Positions 16,729-26,100 of a DNA stretch of 38,436 nt are shown piece by piece. A program made the position numbers and the translations under genes. The notes beneath the pieces were generated by a model. The model was not told the DNA's origin. It worked only from the letters and a program-made list of their open reading frames with translations, and made no database searches. The DNA lies in contig JAEELB010000046.1 of assembly GCA_016288705.1 (NCBI GenBank), positions 1 to 38,436 of the forward strand, written 5' to 3'. The stretch is from Lachnospiraceae bacterium. GTDB lineage: Bacteria > Bacillota > Clostridia > Lachnospirales > Lachnospiraceae. How positions within the stretch are numbered: position 1 is the stretch's first letter; every line of letters begins with the position of its first letter.

Positions 16729-17481
16729 ATGATGAAAGAATGGCTCTCCAGGACTGCGCTCCTGTACGGAGAGGAGGCAGTGGAAAAGCTTGCTTCGTGC
16801 CGCGTGGCCGTGTTCGGTATCGGCGGCGTGGGCGGATATGCGGTTGAAGCGCTCGCGAGATCGGGTGTGGGAGCCCTTGACCTGATCGATCACGACCGGG
16901 TCTCCGTCTCCAACATAAACAGACAGATCATCGCCACCACGCGAAATATCGGACAATTCAAAGCGGACGTGGCGGCGGACAGGATCGCGGACATCAATCC
17001 CGAATGCAAAGTCAGGACCTACAGGCTGTTCTTCCTGCCGGAGACCCGGGATGAGTTCGATCTATCTGTTTACGACTATGTGGTGGACGCTATAGATACG
17101 GTGTCCGGAAAGCTTGCCATCATTGAGAGCGCGGCGCTTGCGGGCGTCCCCGTGATCTCTTCCATGGGAGCGGGAAATAAGACCGACCCCGCCGCTTTCG
17201 AGGTGGCGGATATTTACAAGACCTCCGTCTGCCCGCTGGCAAAGGTCATGCGAAGGGAGTGCAGGAAGCGGGGGATCCGGTCGCTCAAGGTCGTGTATTC
17301 AAGGGAGGTCCCCGCGGATATGACGGAGGAGGAGCCTCTTTCGACGGAGCCGGCCAGTCCGGAGACGGGATCCGGCCGCATCAAGCGCGTTCCGGGCTCA
17401 AACGCCTTTGTGCCCGCTGCGGCAGGACTCATCCTGGCGGGAGAGGTGGTTCGGGATCTCATGGTACCTCAAAGGAAATGA
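16729..17481 (+). CDS. tcdA: tRNA threonylcarbamoyladenosine dehydratase (TcdA/CsdL)
   Basis: This 250-residue ThiF/MoeB-like E1 enzyme would cyclise t6A at position 37 of ANN-decoding tRNAs to ct6A using ATP. The nucleotide-binding glycine loop GIGGVGGYAVEALARSGVG is at about residues 30-48, followed by DHDRVSVSNINRQ, a DAIDTVSGK segment and the family-typical C-terminus NAFVPAAAGLILAGEVVRDL. Length fits the family. Two adjacent ATGs (16729 and 16732) could start it. Its stop overlaps the start of the metallo-beta-lactamase-fold gene, so the two are coupled. Confidence 0.92.
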   Translation: MMKEWLSRTALLYGEEAVEKLASCRVAVFGIGGVGGYAVEALARSGVGALDLIDHDRVSVSNINRQIIATTRNIGQFKADVAADRIADINPECKVRTYRLFFLPETRDEFDLSVYDYVVDAIDTVSGKLAIIESAALAGVPVISSMGAGNKTDPAAFEVADIYKTSVCPLAKVMRRECRKRGIRSLKVVYSREVPADMTEEEPLSTEPASPETGSGRIKRVPGSNAFVPAAAGLILAGEVVRDLMVPQRK

Positions 17482-18314
17482 AGATAATAAATCTGATCGA
17501 AAACACCGAAGGTCATCCCGGCTGTATCTGTAAGCACGGGCTGTCCTTTTATATTGAGACGGAAAAACATGTCCTCCTCTGCGACCTCGGTCCTTCGGAG
17601 AAGACTCTCGAGAACGCCCTGACGCTGGGGCTGGATCTGAAAAAGGCGGATACCGTGATCCTGAGTCACGGTCATTACGACCATTCGGGTGGCATCATGG
17701 CCTTTGCGGAGCTGAACCCGGACGCTCTTATTTACATGCAGGAAGAGGCCGCGGGGATGCACTACGCTTACGACGGGGATAAGCCTGAGGGCGAGCGGTA
17801 CAGATATAACGGCATAGACCGGAGGATCCCTGAGCTTCCACAGGTGAGGTTTCTTCGCGGAGACTTCGATATTGATGAGGAGATCGGTCTTATTACCGTA
17901 AAGGAGAGGAAATATGCCCTGCCCTTCACAAGCGGCAGGCTTCTGGTCAGGGAGGACGGCAGGTACCGGCAGGATCAGTTCACCCACGAACAGTCCCTGG
18001 TGCTCATCGAAGGGGGAGCGCGGGTGCTCGTTTCAGGCTGCGCCCATAACGGCATCCTGAACATAATGGAGGCCTTCCGGGAGAAGTACGGTTCCGATCC
18101 TGAGACCGTCATCAGCGGTTTCCACCTTATGAAGAAAACGGATTATCTTCCGGAAGAGACGGATGAGATCCGGCGGGTGGCGGAAGAACTGATGAAGTAT
18201 GATTCCCGGTTCATCACCTGCCACTGCACCGGGACAGAGGCTTACCGCATCATGAAGGCTGTCATGGGGGACCGGCTCTCATACGTTCACTCCGGCGAGG
18301 AGGTTCCGGTCTGA
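17478..18314 (+). CDS. MBL-fold metallo-hydrolase
   Basis: The 278-residue protein has the metallo-beta-lactamase motif SHGHYDHSGG (H64, H66, D68, H69), then a later SGCAHNGILNIM and SGFHLM. This pattern matches hydrolases annotated as dihydropterin ribofuranosylaminobenzene phosphate synthase-like; the true substrate is unknown. I place the start at 17478, where ATG overlaps the tcdA stop (ATGA) behind AAAGGA. The frame is open for 73 codons upstream, but that part lies inside tcdA and has no homology to the family. Confidence 0.88.
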   Translation: MKIINLIENTEGHPGCICKHGLSFYIETEKHVLLCDLGPSEKTLENALTLGLDLKKADTVILSHGHYDHSGGIMAFAELNPDALIYMQEEAAGMHYAYDGDKPEGERYRYNGIDRRIPELPQVRFLRGDFDIDEEIGLITVKERKYALPFTSGRLLVREDGRYRQDQFTHEQSLVLIEGGARVLVSGCAHNGILNIMEAFREKYGSDPETVISGFHLMKKTDYLPEETDEIRRVAEELMKYDSRFITCHCTGTEAYRIMKAVMGDRLSYVHSGEEVPV

Positions 18315-18339
18315 AGGCGGAGAGGTTACGCCGTGAAGG

Positions 18340-18367
18340 TTGACATGCGGGACATTATGATTATCAT
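18340..18367 (+). promoter_or_regulatory. Promoter with overlapping palindrome before the DUF6465-like gene
   Basis: TTGACA (18340-18345) and TATCAT (18362-18367) are 16 bases apart. The inverted repeat TATGAT-T-ATCATA (18356-18368) covers the -10, and a second pair ATGAT (18368-18372) and ATCAT (18379-18383) follows. A repressor site is plausible. Confidence 0.5.
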
Positions 18368-18440
18368 ATGATGAAGTGATCATTTCGGGTTCAGGGCGAC
18401 AATGAACGAAAACAGAAGCCCGGTTGATTTGGAGGGAAAG

Positions 18441-18695
18441 ATGGCGAGAAAAAGCAGTGTGGAGAGAGCGAACGAGCTCGCAGGAGGGTTTGCTACAGCC
18501 CGCAAGAACATTGTAGTGCAGTACGGCGACAGGGAGAGAAATGCGGACGAGCTGCTTTCCCTTATCAAAAAGGATGCCATGTCAAAGGGGGTCAGGGATC
18601 CCGAGTTTGAAAAGGTTGATGTGTATATCAAGCCGGAGGAGCGTAAGGTCTTCTACGTGGTAAATGAGAACGTGGACGGCAGCATCGATTTCTGA
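18441..18695 (+). CDS. DUF6465-like small protein
   Basis: This 84-residue basic protein has a charged N-terminus (MARKSSVERANELAGG), then IVVQYGDRERNADELLSLIKKDA and a KVDVYIKPEERKVFYVVNEN end. The pattern matches small clostridial proteins annotated DUF6465, of unknown function. I use the ATG at 18441, six bases after GGAGG, rather than the in-frame ATG at 18402, which lacks a site. A ParA gene follows 114 bases later on the same strand. I recall the family from memory, so the name needs checking; the gene itself is likely real. Confidence 0.75.
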   Translation: MARKSSVERANELAGGFATARKNIVVQYGDRERNADELLSLIKKDAMSKGVRDPEFEKVDVYIKPEERKVFYVVNENVDGSIDF

Positions 18696-18809
18696 CAGGC
18701 AGCAGTCATGGAGCGTAAATAAGTCCGGCGCGGAAGAAGGCACGGCCGGAGATAAGCGTATCAGACAGGCAGCGGGCGGGTTTCCCTGCAGGTCCGGAGG
18801 AAAGTGATA

Positions 18810-19574
18810 ATGGCGACTGTATTCGTTATAGCAAATCAAAAAGGCGGCATAGGCAAGAGCACGACAGCTACCAACCTTGCCGCGATACTCGGGAAAAAGA
18901 AAAAGACTCTCCTGATAGATGCCGATCCTCAGGGGAACAGCTCCAGCACCTACGAGGCAAAGATAGAGGACGTGGCAACACTGTACGATGTGATGATCGA
19001 TTCCGACAAGCTTCCTGCTTCGGATGCGATCCAGCACACAAAGAACGGCGATATCATTGCATCCGACCCGCTGCTGGTGAAGGCGGAGAAGATGCTGGAC
19101 GGTGATGTGGAGGGTTTTTACCGCCTCAAGGACGCCCTGGATGTCCTTGAAGGCTATGATTACATAGTGATCGACACCGCGCCCTCACTGAACATCATCC
19201 TGTATAACTGCCTTATCGCGTCGGATCAGGTGATCATTCCCGTGACGGCTGATGCTTACGCGACTCAGGGTATCGAGCAGCTTTACGATACGATCATGGC
19301 CGTGAAGCGCAGACAGAACAGGGATCTGTCCATCGCGGGACTTCTGCTGGTGAGATATTCGGGCAGGTCAAACCTGGAGCGGTCTACCCGGGAGAGCATT
19401 GAGGAGAGCGCTGCGGGCATGGGGACGAAGCTCTTCGATACCGTGATCAGAGAGTGTGTAAAGACCAGGGAAGCCCAGGAACACAGGATGAACCTCATCG
19501 ACTATGCTCCCAGGTGTACTACATGTCAGGACTATCTTGAGTTTACGAAGGAACTTACGGGATTGTCGGTTTAA
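18810..19574 (+). CDS. ParA/Soj family ATPase
   Basis: The 254-residue protein is a deviant Walker ATPase. Its P-loop is KGGIGKSTTATNLA (about residues 11-24, with the signature Lys at 11), followed by LLIDADPQGN and Walker B YIVIDTAPSL. Such proteins position chromosomes, plasmids or protein complexes. No parB-like gene follows, so this is an orphan copy, not the main chromosome segregation locus. ATG at 18810 is nine bases after GGAGG; a GTG at 18804 is too close to it. The gene ends at a strong terminator, so it closes the unit begun by the DUF6465-like gene. Confidence 0.92.
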   Translation: MATVFVIANQKGGIGKSTTATNLAAILGKKKKTLLIDADPQGNSSSTYEAKIEDVATLYDVMIDSDKLPASDAIQHTKNGDIIASDPLLVKAEKMLDGDVEGFYRLKDALDVLEGYDYIVIDTAPSLNIILYNCLIASDQVIIPVTADAYATQGIEQLYDTIMAVKRRQNRDLSIAGLLLVRYSGRSNLERSTRESIEESAAGMGTKLFDTVIRECVKTREAQEHRMNLIDYAPRCTTCQDYLEFTKELTGLSV

Positions 19575-19594
19575 AGGTTCCTAAAGTCAAAAAA

Positions 19595-19624
19595 AGGCTT
19601 CCGGCGTCGGCCGGAAGCCTTTTT
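19595..19624 (+). terminator. Strong intrinsic terminator after the ParA gene
   Basis: AGGCTTCCGG (19595-19604) pairs fully with CCGGAAGCCT (19611-19620), followed by a U-tract. A run of A before the stem makes it bidirectional, so it can also end transcription of the minus-strand frame at 19657. Confidence 0.9.
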
Positions 19625-19656
19625 CTGATCTGTTGCAATGTCCGCGCTCCGGATCA

Positions 19657-19821
19657 TCATCCCTCGGCGTGGTCAAACTCTCTGTAATAATCGCTCAGGA
19701 ACTCTATTATCTTCTTCAGCATGGTGAACTCCTTTCTCCCCGCATCTGCAGGGGTCAACTGATATTTATTTTCCGGGTTTCGGTGAAAACCTTTTTCTTC
19801 ATCTCTCTTTGTTGACTTCAT
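19657..19821 (-). CDS. Small hypothetical protein, possibly only its 21-residue 3' part
   Basis: A minus-strand frame of 54 codons starts at 19821 behind AAGGGG. Inside it, an ATG at 19722 has a much better site (AGAAAGGAG, 6 bases away) and would encode only MLKKIIEFLSDYYREFDHAE plus Gly, a charged amphipathic helix. It ends at the bidirectional terminator, as a real gene would, and is divergent from the LysR gene. No family is recognised. It may be a small peptide gene. Confidence 0.35.
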   Translation of the reverse strand: MKSTKRDEEKGFHRNPENKYQLTPADAGRKEFTMLKKIIEFLSDYYREFDHAEG

Positions 19822-19830
19822 GATAACCCC

Positions 19831-19859
19831 TTGATGACTATACGTAAAATACATATAAT
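19831..19859 (+). promoter_or_regulatory. Promoter of the LysR gene
   Basis: TTGATG (19831-19836) and TATAAT (19854-19859) are separated by 17 bases. The start site would be near 19866, about 48 bases before the ATG at 19914. Confidence 0.65.
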
Positions 19860-19913
19860 AAGGGGGTGACTATACTCAAAAGGTATGATCCTTCAGTCTG
19901 TAAGGAGGCGGAT

Positions 19914-20816
19914 ATGGAACTCAGACATTTGCGATATTTTCTGGTCCTGGCGGAGGAGTTGAATTTCACCAGGGCGGCGGAGCGCCTTCTGATCGCCCAG
20001 CCTCCTCTCAGCAGGCAGATAAGGGACCTGGAGGAAGAACTGGGAACGCCCTTATTTGTCAGGGAGCATCACTCGCTCAGGCTGACCGAGGAGGGCGTCC
20101 TGTTCCGGGAGTACGCCTCCAGGATAGTGTCTCTTTCGGAACAGTCCGTTTCCGACATCTGGAATCTGAGTAAAGGGCTTCAGGGGACTCTGTATCTGGC
20201 CGAGGTGGAAGGAAAGGCTCCCCGGCTGATGGCGGGCTGGATAGCGGGGTTTTCCGCGATCTATCCCGATGTGAAATACACCCTTTGGAACGGGAACTCG
20301 GACGAAGTGGTGAACCGCATCCACAAGGGGCTGAGCGATGTGGCCGTCATCATGGAGCCCTACGATCCCATGGGGATCCACAGCTTTCGCGTGTACAGCG
20401 AAAACTGGATAGCCATGTGCAGGTCGGATCATCCCATAGCCTCCCTCAGGGGCAGCAGCATACCGGTGTCAAAGCTGGCGGGGGCGGAGCTGATCATTCC
20501 CTCCCGCGGGTCCAGGCTGCAGGAGATAATGGACTGGTTCGGGGATATTGAAGATAAACCCGTAGTCAGGGCCCGCATAGCGAATATGATCACCGCTTAC
20601 GAGCTCTGCAGAAAAGGGCTGGGAGTTGCGATCTACCCGGCCGCGGCGGCGGATCTGGTGACGGAGAGCGAGGGCATATGCATAAAGAATATCCGGGATA
20701 AGGGACTCAGGGCGTCCTACGTTCTTATTTACTCGGATGAGCATCCGCTGTCGGGGGTTGCCAAAAGATTTGTGGAATACATAAGGCAGGATGTGTCCGG
20801 GGAGGACCCGGCTTAA
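19914..20816 (+). CDS. LysR family transcriptional regulator
   Basis: The 300-residue protein has the N-terminal winged helix-turn-helix of LysR regulators (MELRHLRYFLVLAEELNFTR, then AAERLLIAQPPLSRQIRDLE) and a C-terminal two-lobed effector-binding domain (about 90-295). The recognised start is the ATG at 19914, five bases after AAGGAGG; 16 codons upstream are open but have no homology. It precedes the M4 protease gene by 79 bases on the same strand, with a separate promoter between them, so control of the proteases is possible but not shown. The effector is unknown. Confidence 0.93.
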   Translation: MELRHLRYFLVLAEELNFTRAAERLLIAQPPLSRQIRDLEEELGTPLFVREHHSLRLTEEGVLFREYASRIVSLSEQSVSDIWNLSKGLQGTLYLAEVEGKAPRLMAGWIAGFSAIYPDVKYTLWNGNSDEVVNRIHKGLSDVAVIMEPYDPMGIHSFRVYSENWIAMCRSDHPIASLRGSSIPVSKLAGAELIIPSRGSRLQEIMDWFGDIEDKPVVRARIANMITAYELCRKGLGVAIYPAAAADLVTESEGICIKNIRDKGLRASYVLIYSDEHPLSGVAKRFVEYIRQDVSGEDPA

Positions 20817-20833
20817 AGATGTTACACCGGTTG

Positions 20834-20862
20834 ATGACAAAGTACAGCCCGTCCGATATAAT
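20834..20862 (+). promoter_or_regulatory. Promoter of the metalloprotease operon
   Basis: ATGACA (20834-20839) and TATAAT (20857-20862) are 17 bases apart. The leader to the ATG at 20896 is short (about 27 bases). Confidence 0.6.
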
Positions 20863-20895
20863 GACCGCAGTGGACACATCCGGAGGGACGGATAT

Positions 20896-23088
20896 ATGTG
20901 GAAAAAAATGAAGACCGGCTTCTACTTTGCGCTGATCATCGTCATGGCGTCAGGCCTTCTGTCAGGTTGTTCCATGCCGGGCGGCGGGCAGGGGAGCGGA
21001 TCAAACGAGGCTCAGACCGGTGAGAGCTCTGAAGCGGATAACGAAATACCGGAGGAAACCATAGAGAAAGTCCTTAACGGTGAAGGGACCGTCACGACTT
21101 TCATCGCCGATCCGCCCTGCGACGGCGTGATCAGGGAGTCCGATGATGCGTATAAAGCTGTTTGCGGCATGCTGCCGTCTCTCGGCGGGGATAAGACTAC
21201 CGAACTGATCCCTTACGAGATACAGCCGACCGAAAACGGCGTTACCTACTATATCTTCCACCAGGCTGTGGGCGGCGACCTCAAGGTAAACGGCGCAGCC
21301 GTCAAGCTCATCGTCGATAAGGACGGTAAAGCGGTGGGAGTCGTCAGCTCCATCCTGCCGAACCTTAAGGCGCCCGATCCCGATGCATGGCTGATCGATG
21401 AAAAAAAGGCTGAGGAAGTGGTGGGGGAATATTATCCGGACGCGGGGATCAGGATCAAAAAAGACGCTACGGAGCAGACCCTTCTCCCCTTTGAGGACGG
21501 GAGCGGCGATTATTACTACGCCTGGGTGGTGTACACCAACAATCTGGAAAAGAAAGCGGACACAGCCTATATGGCCCACTATGTGGACTGTAGCGGAGAA
21601 TACCTGTACAGCATGCCCGTTTCCGCTCTCGGGAGCTATGAGGCCCAGCTGGGAAGCGAGGCCACGTTTGTGTTTGACAGTATGGAGAGCGATACCTGGA
21701 AGGGGACCGTAAAAACCCTGTCCGGAGAAAAAATGGATATAGAGATACCGGTAATGAAGGATCCCGAAAGCGGCGTGCGGTATCTCGGAGACGTCAAAAG
21801 GAAGATCCTGTGCGCGGATCAGAATGATTTTGAAAACAACGAAACCCTGACCCCCAGCGTTGAGGAAAACGGCAAATGGGAAGACGAGGCGGCTATCACT
21901 TATTACAATTTCATACGTGTCTACGACTTTTTTGCGGAGTGCGGCTGGGACGGCCCAGACGGAAGGCAGACGCCGACGCTCCTCCTTATGGACTGGGTGG
22001 ATGAAGAAGGCTGTCCGGCGCAAAATGCGTGTTACACCGGCTCGGTGGTGCAGGGATTCCAGGTCTTTGATTTTGATACCCAGGCTCCCTACGGAGAATC
22101 CATGGACGTGGTCGGACATGAGTTTACCCACTGTTATACGGATACCGCCATGACCGGATGCCTTTACAAAAATGATTACGGGGCAATAAATGAAGGGATG
22201 AGCGACATCTTCGGGAACCTTATCGCAATGATCCTGGATGAGAATGACGTTCACTTTGTGATCGGAGAGACCCTTGAGGATGGTCTCGAGAGGTATATGG
22301 GAGATCCCCACAAGAGCCGGCAGCCGGGCTTTGCCTGGGACAGGTTCTACGTTCCGGCGGTAGTGGAGATGACAGACAGGAACGACAACGGTGGAGTGCA
22401 TCAAAATTCGTCTCTCCTCAATATCTTTTCCTATCGCCTGAATGAGGCGGGAATGAGTCCCGAGGACCAGTTATATTACTGGATGAACGTGGCAAACGCC
22501 ATGACTCCGAGAACCGATTTCAATCAGCTGGGCCAGCTTATGCCCTGGGTGATGAAGACCTCGGGATATAAGGATTATGTCGGGGTCATTGAGAAGACTG
22601 TCAGGGAGACCGGGATCCTCGGCAGCGGCCTGCCCGGTTCCCCCGCCAAGGGTCTGGGGATCGTGTCTGTGCGGTTCCCTAAAACAAAAGGCTTTGAAAC
22701 GTATGAAGTATTGGCGGTATTTACGGATACGGAAAATGAGGACCGTTTTGTGACCTGGCCCGAAGCCGGGACGAACCGCATTTCGGCCGCCCTGCCCGAA
22801 GGAAAGTACACCTTCAGGATAAACCTGCTGGACGAGTATGGCGGGAAGTCGGTCCATCTGCATTATCAGGATCACGCCTGGCAGATCGATGAAGAAATAA
22901 ATGCGGGAAGCGCAGACGGAGACTGGGATGAATGCGGCGACTATTATGAGTACGATGGAGATGCCTCTAAATACGGGAACGCTCCCGTTGAAACAGCGAA
23001 GGAAAACACGGTCTTGAATGTGGAGTCAGGTACGAAACTCATGCTCGACGGGGATCCGCTGGTCAAAGCCCTTGAGAGTATCAGGTAG
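20896..23088 (+). CDS. M4 (thermolysin-like) metallopeptidase lipoprotein
   Basis: The 730-residue product begins with a lipoprotein signal ending LLSGC, so it should be anchored to the outer face of the membrane. A propeptide of the FTP type follows (about residues 70-190, with YYIFHQAVGGDLKVNGAAVK). The catalytic domain has zinc motif HEFTH (about 408-412), the third ligand in NEGMSDIFG (about 432-440), and the thermolysin-type active-site His in GGVHQNSS (about 499). A C-terminal beta-rich extension of some 170 residues follows. The ATG at 20896 lies behind GGAGG; a longer frame to 20791 overlaps the LysR end and has no signal. It is followed after 13 bases by a second metalloprotease-like gene. 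Confidence 0.93.
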   Translation: MWKKMKTGFYFALIIVMASGLLSGCSMPGGGQGSGSNEAQTGESSEADNEIPEETIEKVLNGEGTVTTFIADPPCDGVIRESDDAYKAVCGMLPSLGGDKTTELIPYEIQPTENGVTYYIFHQAVGGDLKVNGAAVKLIVDKDGKAVGVVSSILPNLKAPDPDAWLIDEKKAEEVVGEYYPDAGIRIKKDATEQTLLPFEDGSGDYYYAWVVYTNNLEKKADTAYMAHYVDCSGEYLYSMPVSALGSYEAQLGSEATFVFDSMESDTWKGTVKTLSGEKMDIEIPVMKDPESGVRYLGDVKRKILCADQNDFENNETLTPSVEENGKWEDEAAITYYNFIRVYDFFAECGWDGPDGRQTPTLLLMDWVDEEGCPAQNACYTGSVVQGFQVFDFDTQAPYGESMDVVGHEFTHCYTDTAMTGCLYKNDYGAINEGMSDIFGNLIAMILDENDVHFVIGETLEDGLERYMGDPHKSRQPGFAWDRFYVPAVVEMTDRNDNGGVHQNSSLLNIFSYRLNEAGMSPEDQLYYWMNVANAMTPRTDFNQLGQLMPWVMKTSGYKDYVGVIEKTVRETGILGSGLPGSPAKGLGIVSVRFPKTKGFETYEVLAVFTDTENEDRFVTWPEAGTNRISAALPEGKYTFRINLLDEYGGKSVHLHYQDHAWQIDEEINAGSADGDWDECGDYYEYDGDASKYGNAPVETAKENTVLNVESGTKLMLDGDPLVKALESIR

Positions 23089-23101
23089 AGGAGGAAAAAA
23101 G

Positions 23102-26100
23102 ATGAAAAGGATCACCGGATTACACAAAGCGATCGCATCCGTTCTGACGGCTGTATTGCTGGTCGCAGGCACCTCGTCAGTCATTAATGCTTCAGATCTT
23201 TCAGCGGAAGAGATTTCCGGCATTACGTCCCCGGAGCTTTTGCAGGAAGAGGGATCTGCTCCTGAGATATCCTCACCGGGAGCAGGGCAGGCCCTTGGAG
23301 AGATCGAGGTGAATCAGGGCTTCAGCCGTCATACCGGTCTGAACGACGGCGTGGAGGTCCCCATGGATACCTTCGTGGCGGGAAAGAAAACTGCCGTGAT
23401 AATGAAGATCCCCGGATCCGACTCGGACGCCATGGACAAAAAGAAAGCCGAAGACTTCAAAACCCAGATCTCCGGGTACACGCTCCAGGCGAGACCGGTG
23501 ATAAACGGCGAAGAACAGGACAATACTGAGCTCAACGCCAAGGGAAACAGTTTTTCCGTGAAGAGGGTTTACGATAAGAACTGTTTCCGTGAAAAAGGCT
23601 GGTATCTGGTGGCCAATTTTGACAAGGGACCGGACAAGGGCACCTATAATTTTCACATATGGGACGGAAATAATAATGAGATCGGAGTGAAGAATAACGT
23701 AACCTTCTACGAGACGAAGGAACTGAATATCCTGGTGGTCCCCGTGATCGCTTACTGGGGCAGCGTCCAACCCTACTCTCCGGGGCATCCGGTGGGCGCT
23801 CAGGGGTGTAAGGACAAACAGTTTCACGATTACGACGGAAAGAAAAGAAACTGGAATGAACTGATCCCGGTCCTCAAGGAATACATGAAGGATGTTTACC
23901 CCGTGGTGGACGTGAACTTTGAGGAGGCCAGAGAACTGAATCTGGGGACAAAAGCCTACGACATGGTCACACCGGATCCCTGCTTCAGGAATCTTTGGAT
24001 CAGATCCGCCCAGCTTCAGTCGAAGAACCGGGACGGAAGCGACCGCTACGACCTGATACTCGCTTTCGTAATGTATCGTCAGGGGGATGGCCGGACGCAG
24101 GGATTTACCTGCGGCAAACCCGCAAATATCATAACCTACAGCGATATGGACATGCTCCCCACCGTGTCTCATGAGATAGCTCATTGCTATCTGGTGGGGG
24201 ATGAATATAACGGAGGGAGCTACAATAACCGTGTGGACTACCCGCCAAACGGATACAGCGGGATCGATCTGGTGACAAAGGAGAATATCCCTTCCACTTC
24301 CGGCGCAAATCCGTACTGGCAGTCACCTTCGGATTACGCAAATGATAAAAGTGCTCCTGCTGACAGGAGATCCAAGGTGGATGAGGTTGGAAAGGGTATC
24401 ATCGTGAAGCCGTCCCTTCATCCCTACTGTCTCTCAAGGGAAAAGTTCATCAGATGGAACGGGGTGGACGAAGAGGGAAACTCTCCGGGACCCGTGATCA
24501 AACCTACCCTTGGCTGGATGGGTTCCGGTTATGACGGGGTCGACGGACTCTACTTCAATACCGCCGTCATCTGGGATCACCTGCTGAAAGAACTCACGGT
24601 GAAGTCCAGGTGGGATGAGGAAGAACCCGAGGAACCGGAAGAACCCGAGGAACCATTTTCAAACAATGCGGAGGTCTTTCTGAATGCGGCGGCATCAGGC
24701 GCCGGGATAAATGAGTATTCGGTATTCACGGACGTGGGGGACCTGTATTATGACGACAGCTACCGCTTCGGCAAATCCCGGATGGCGGAGGTGTTCGGGT
24801 GGCTTGTAAGGGACGGTTCCGGAAATGTAAAGGTGGAAATGGATCCCATATTCTCTTACGACGGGGATCTGGAACAGATAGAGCCTTTGGATAAGATGTT
24901 CGAGGAAAGCCCGGATGTATACACGTTTGCGGCGCTTGACGAGAACGGCAGGGTGCTCCGGTCGCCTGTGGACGGAAAGCCTGCCACTGTGGAATTTTAC
25001 TGCAGCTTCTTCAATTTCGCTTCAAACATGGAATTTGATCAGGCTAATTTCAATTTTAACGCCGAGTACCCGGAAGGGACAAAAGATTTCGTCATTGTAA
25101 AAGGACGTCTGAAGGATGAGGATCTGAATAAGGACTCTGTCATGTGGAGCGCCAAGGATGATCCCGCATTCATCGCCGATTTCAATGAGAGACCGGAAGG
25201 CTGTATCACCTATGCAGACGTGAACTCCGATTTCGCCACGGTTGAATGGGAATCCTATTTCAACGCCGACAGTGATATCAAAGGCGAAGGGCTGTATACC
25301 GAGGTCTACTATTGCCCCGAGGGGGACGACGGAGAAGCGTATGTGGTGGCCCGTTCCGATGAAGACGGCTGGGAGGAGGGCTTCATCAGCTTTTACACGG
25401 ACAGCGAGTTCAATACTCCCTGGACCAGAAATGCTTACGTGTGGATCAAGATCACAAACGGCGTCAACGCCCTGAGTCTCTACTCGGATGAAAATGAAGT
25501 GACACTGTATGATTCCACCATCGCCCTTTCAGGCGCCGGGATCAGGAAAGAAACCGTCAACGGAGAGACCTTCTATCAGGCTGCTTACACCGGGAACGCC
25601 ATCACTCCCAAGACAGCGGTGAAGGCCTATGATCCCTCAACCGGCAAGTACATTTCCTTAAAGAAGGATGCGGACTATACCGTGTGTTATGAGGATAATG
25701 TAAATACGGGCATCGCCACAGTGACGGTACAGGGCATCGGCGCCTATGCGGGGAAGAAGACCCTGGAATTTGATATCGTAAAGAAAAATCTGGAGGGAAC
25801 GCCGGAGTTCATCCCGGATATCCGCTATACCGGAGACCTTGATGATGCTGTCAGGAAATATCTGAAGATGACAGAAAAGTCCGGCAGGGTTCTTATTTAC
25901 AAAAACGATTTTACGGTGAAATACTCCGTCAACGGCAAGGAGGAAAAATTCCTTAACAAGCTGGTCACGGAAAATCCCGGGGAAAGCGTGGCGGTGACCG
26001 TAAAGTTTTTCGGAAAGGGAAATTATACCGGCGAGTGCAAAAAGAACGCCACGTTCAATGTCCTTCCTACTTCCTACGGGATCCTGGAGATGACAAATGA

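Noticed and set aside
21001..22404. Long minus-strand frame antisense to the M4 protease
   Set aside because: The sense strand has signal peptide, HEFTH and NEGMSD motifs; the antisense product shows none.
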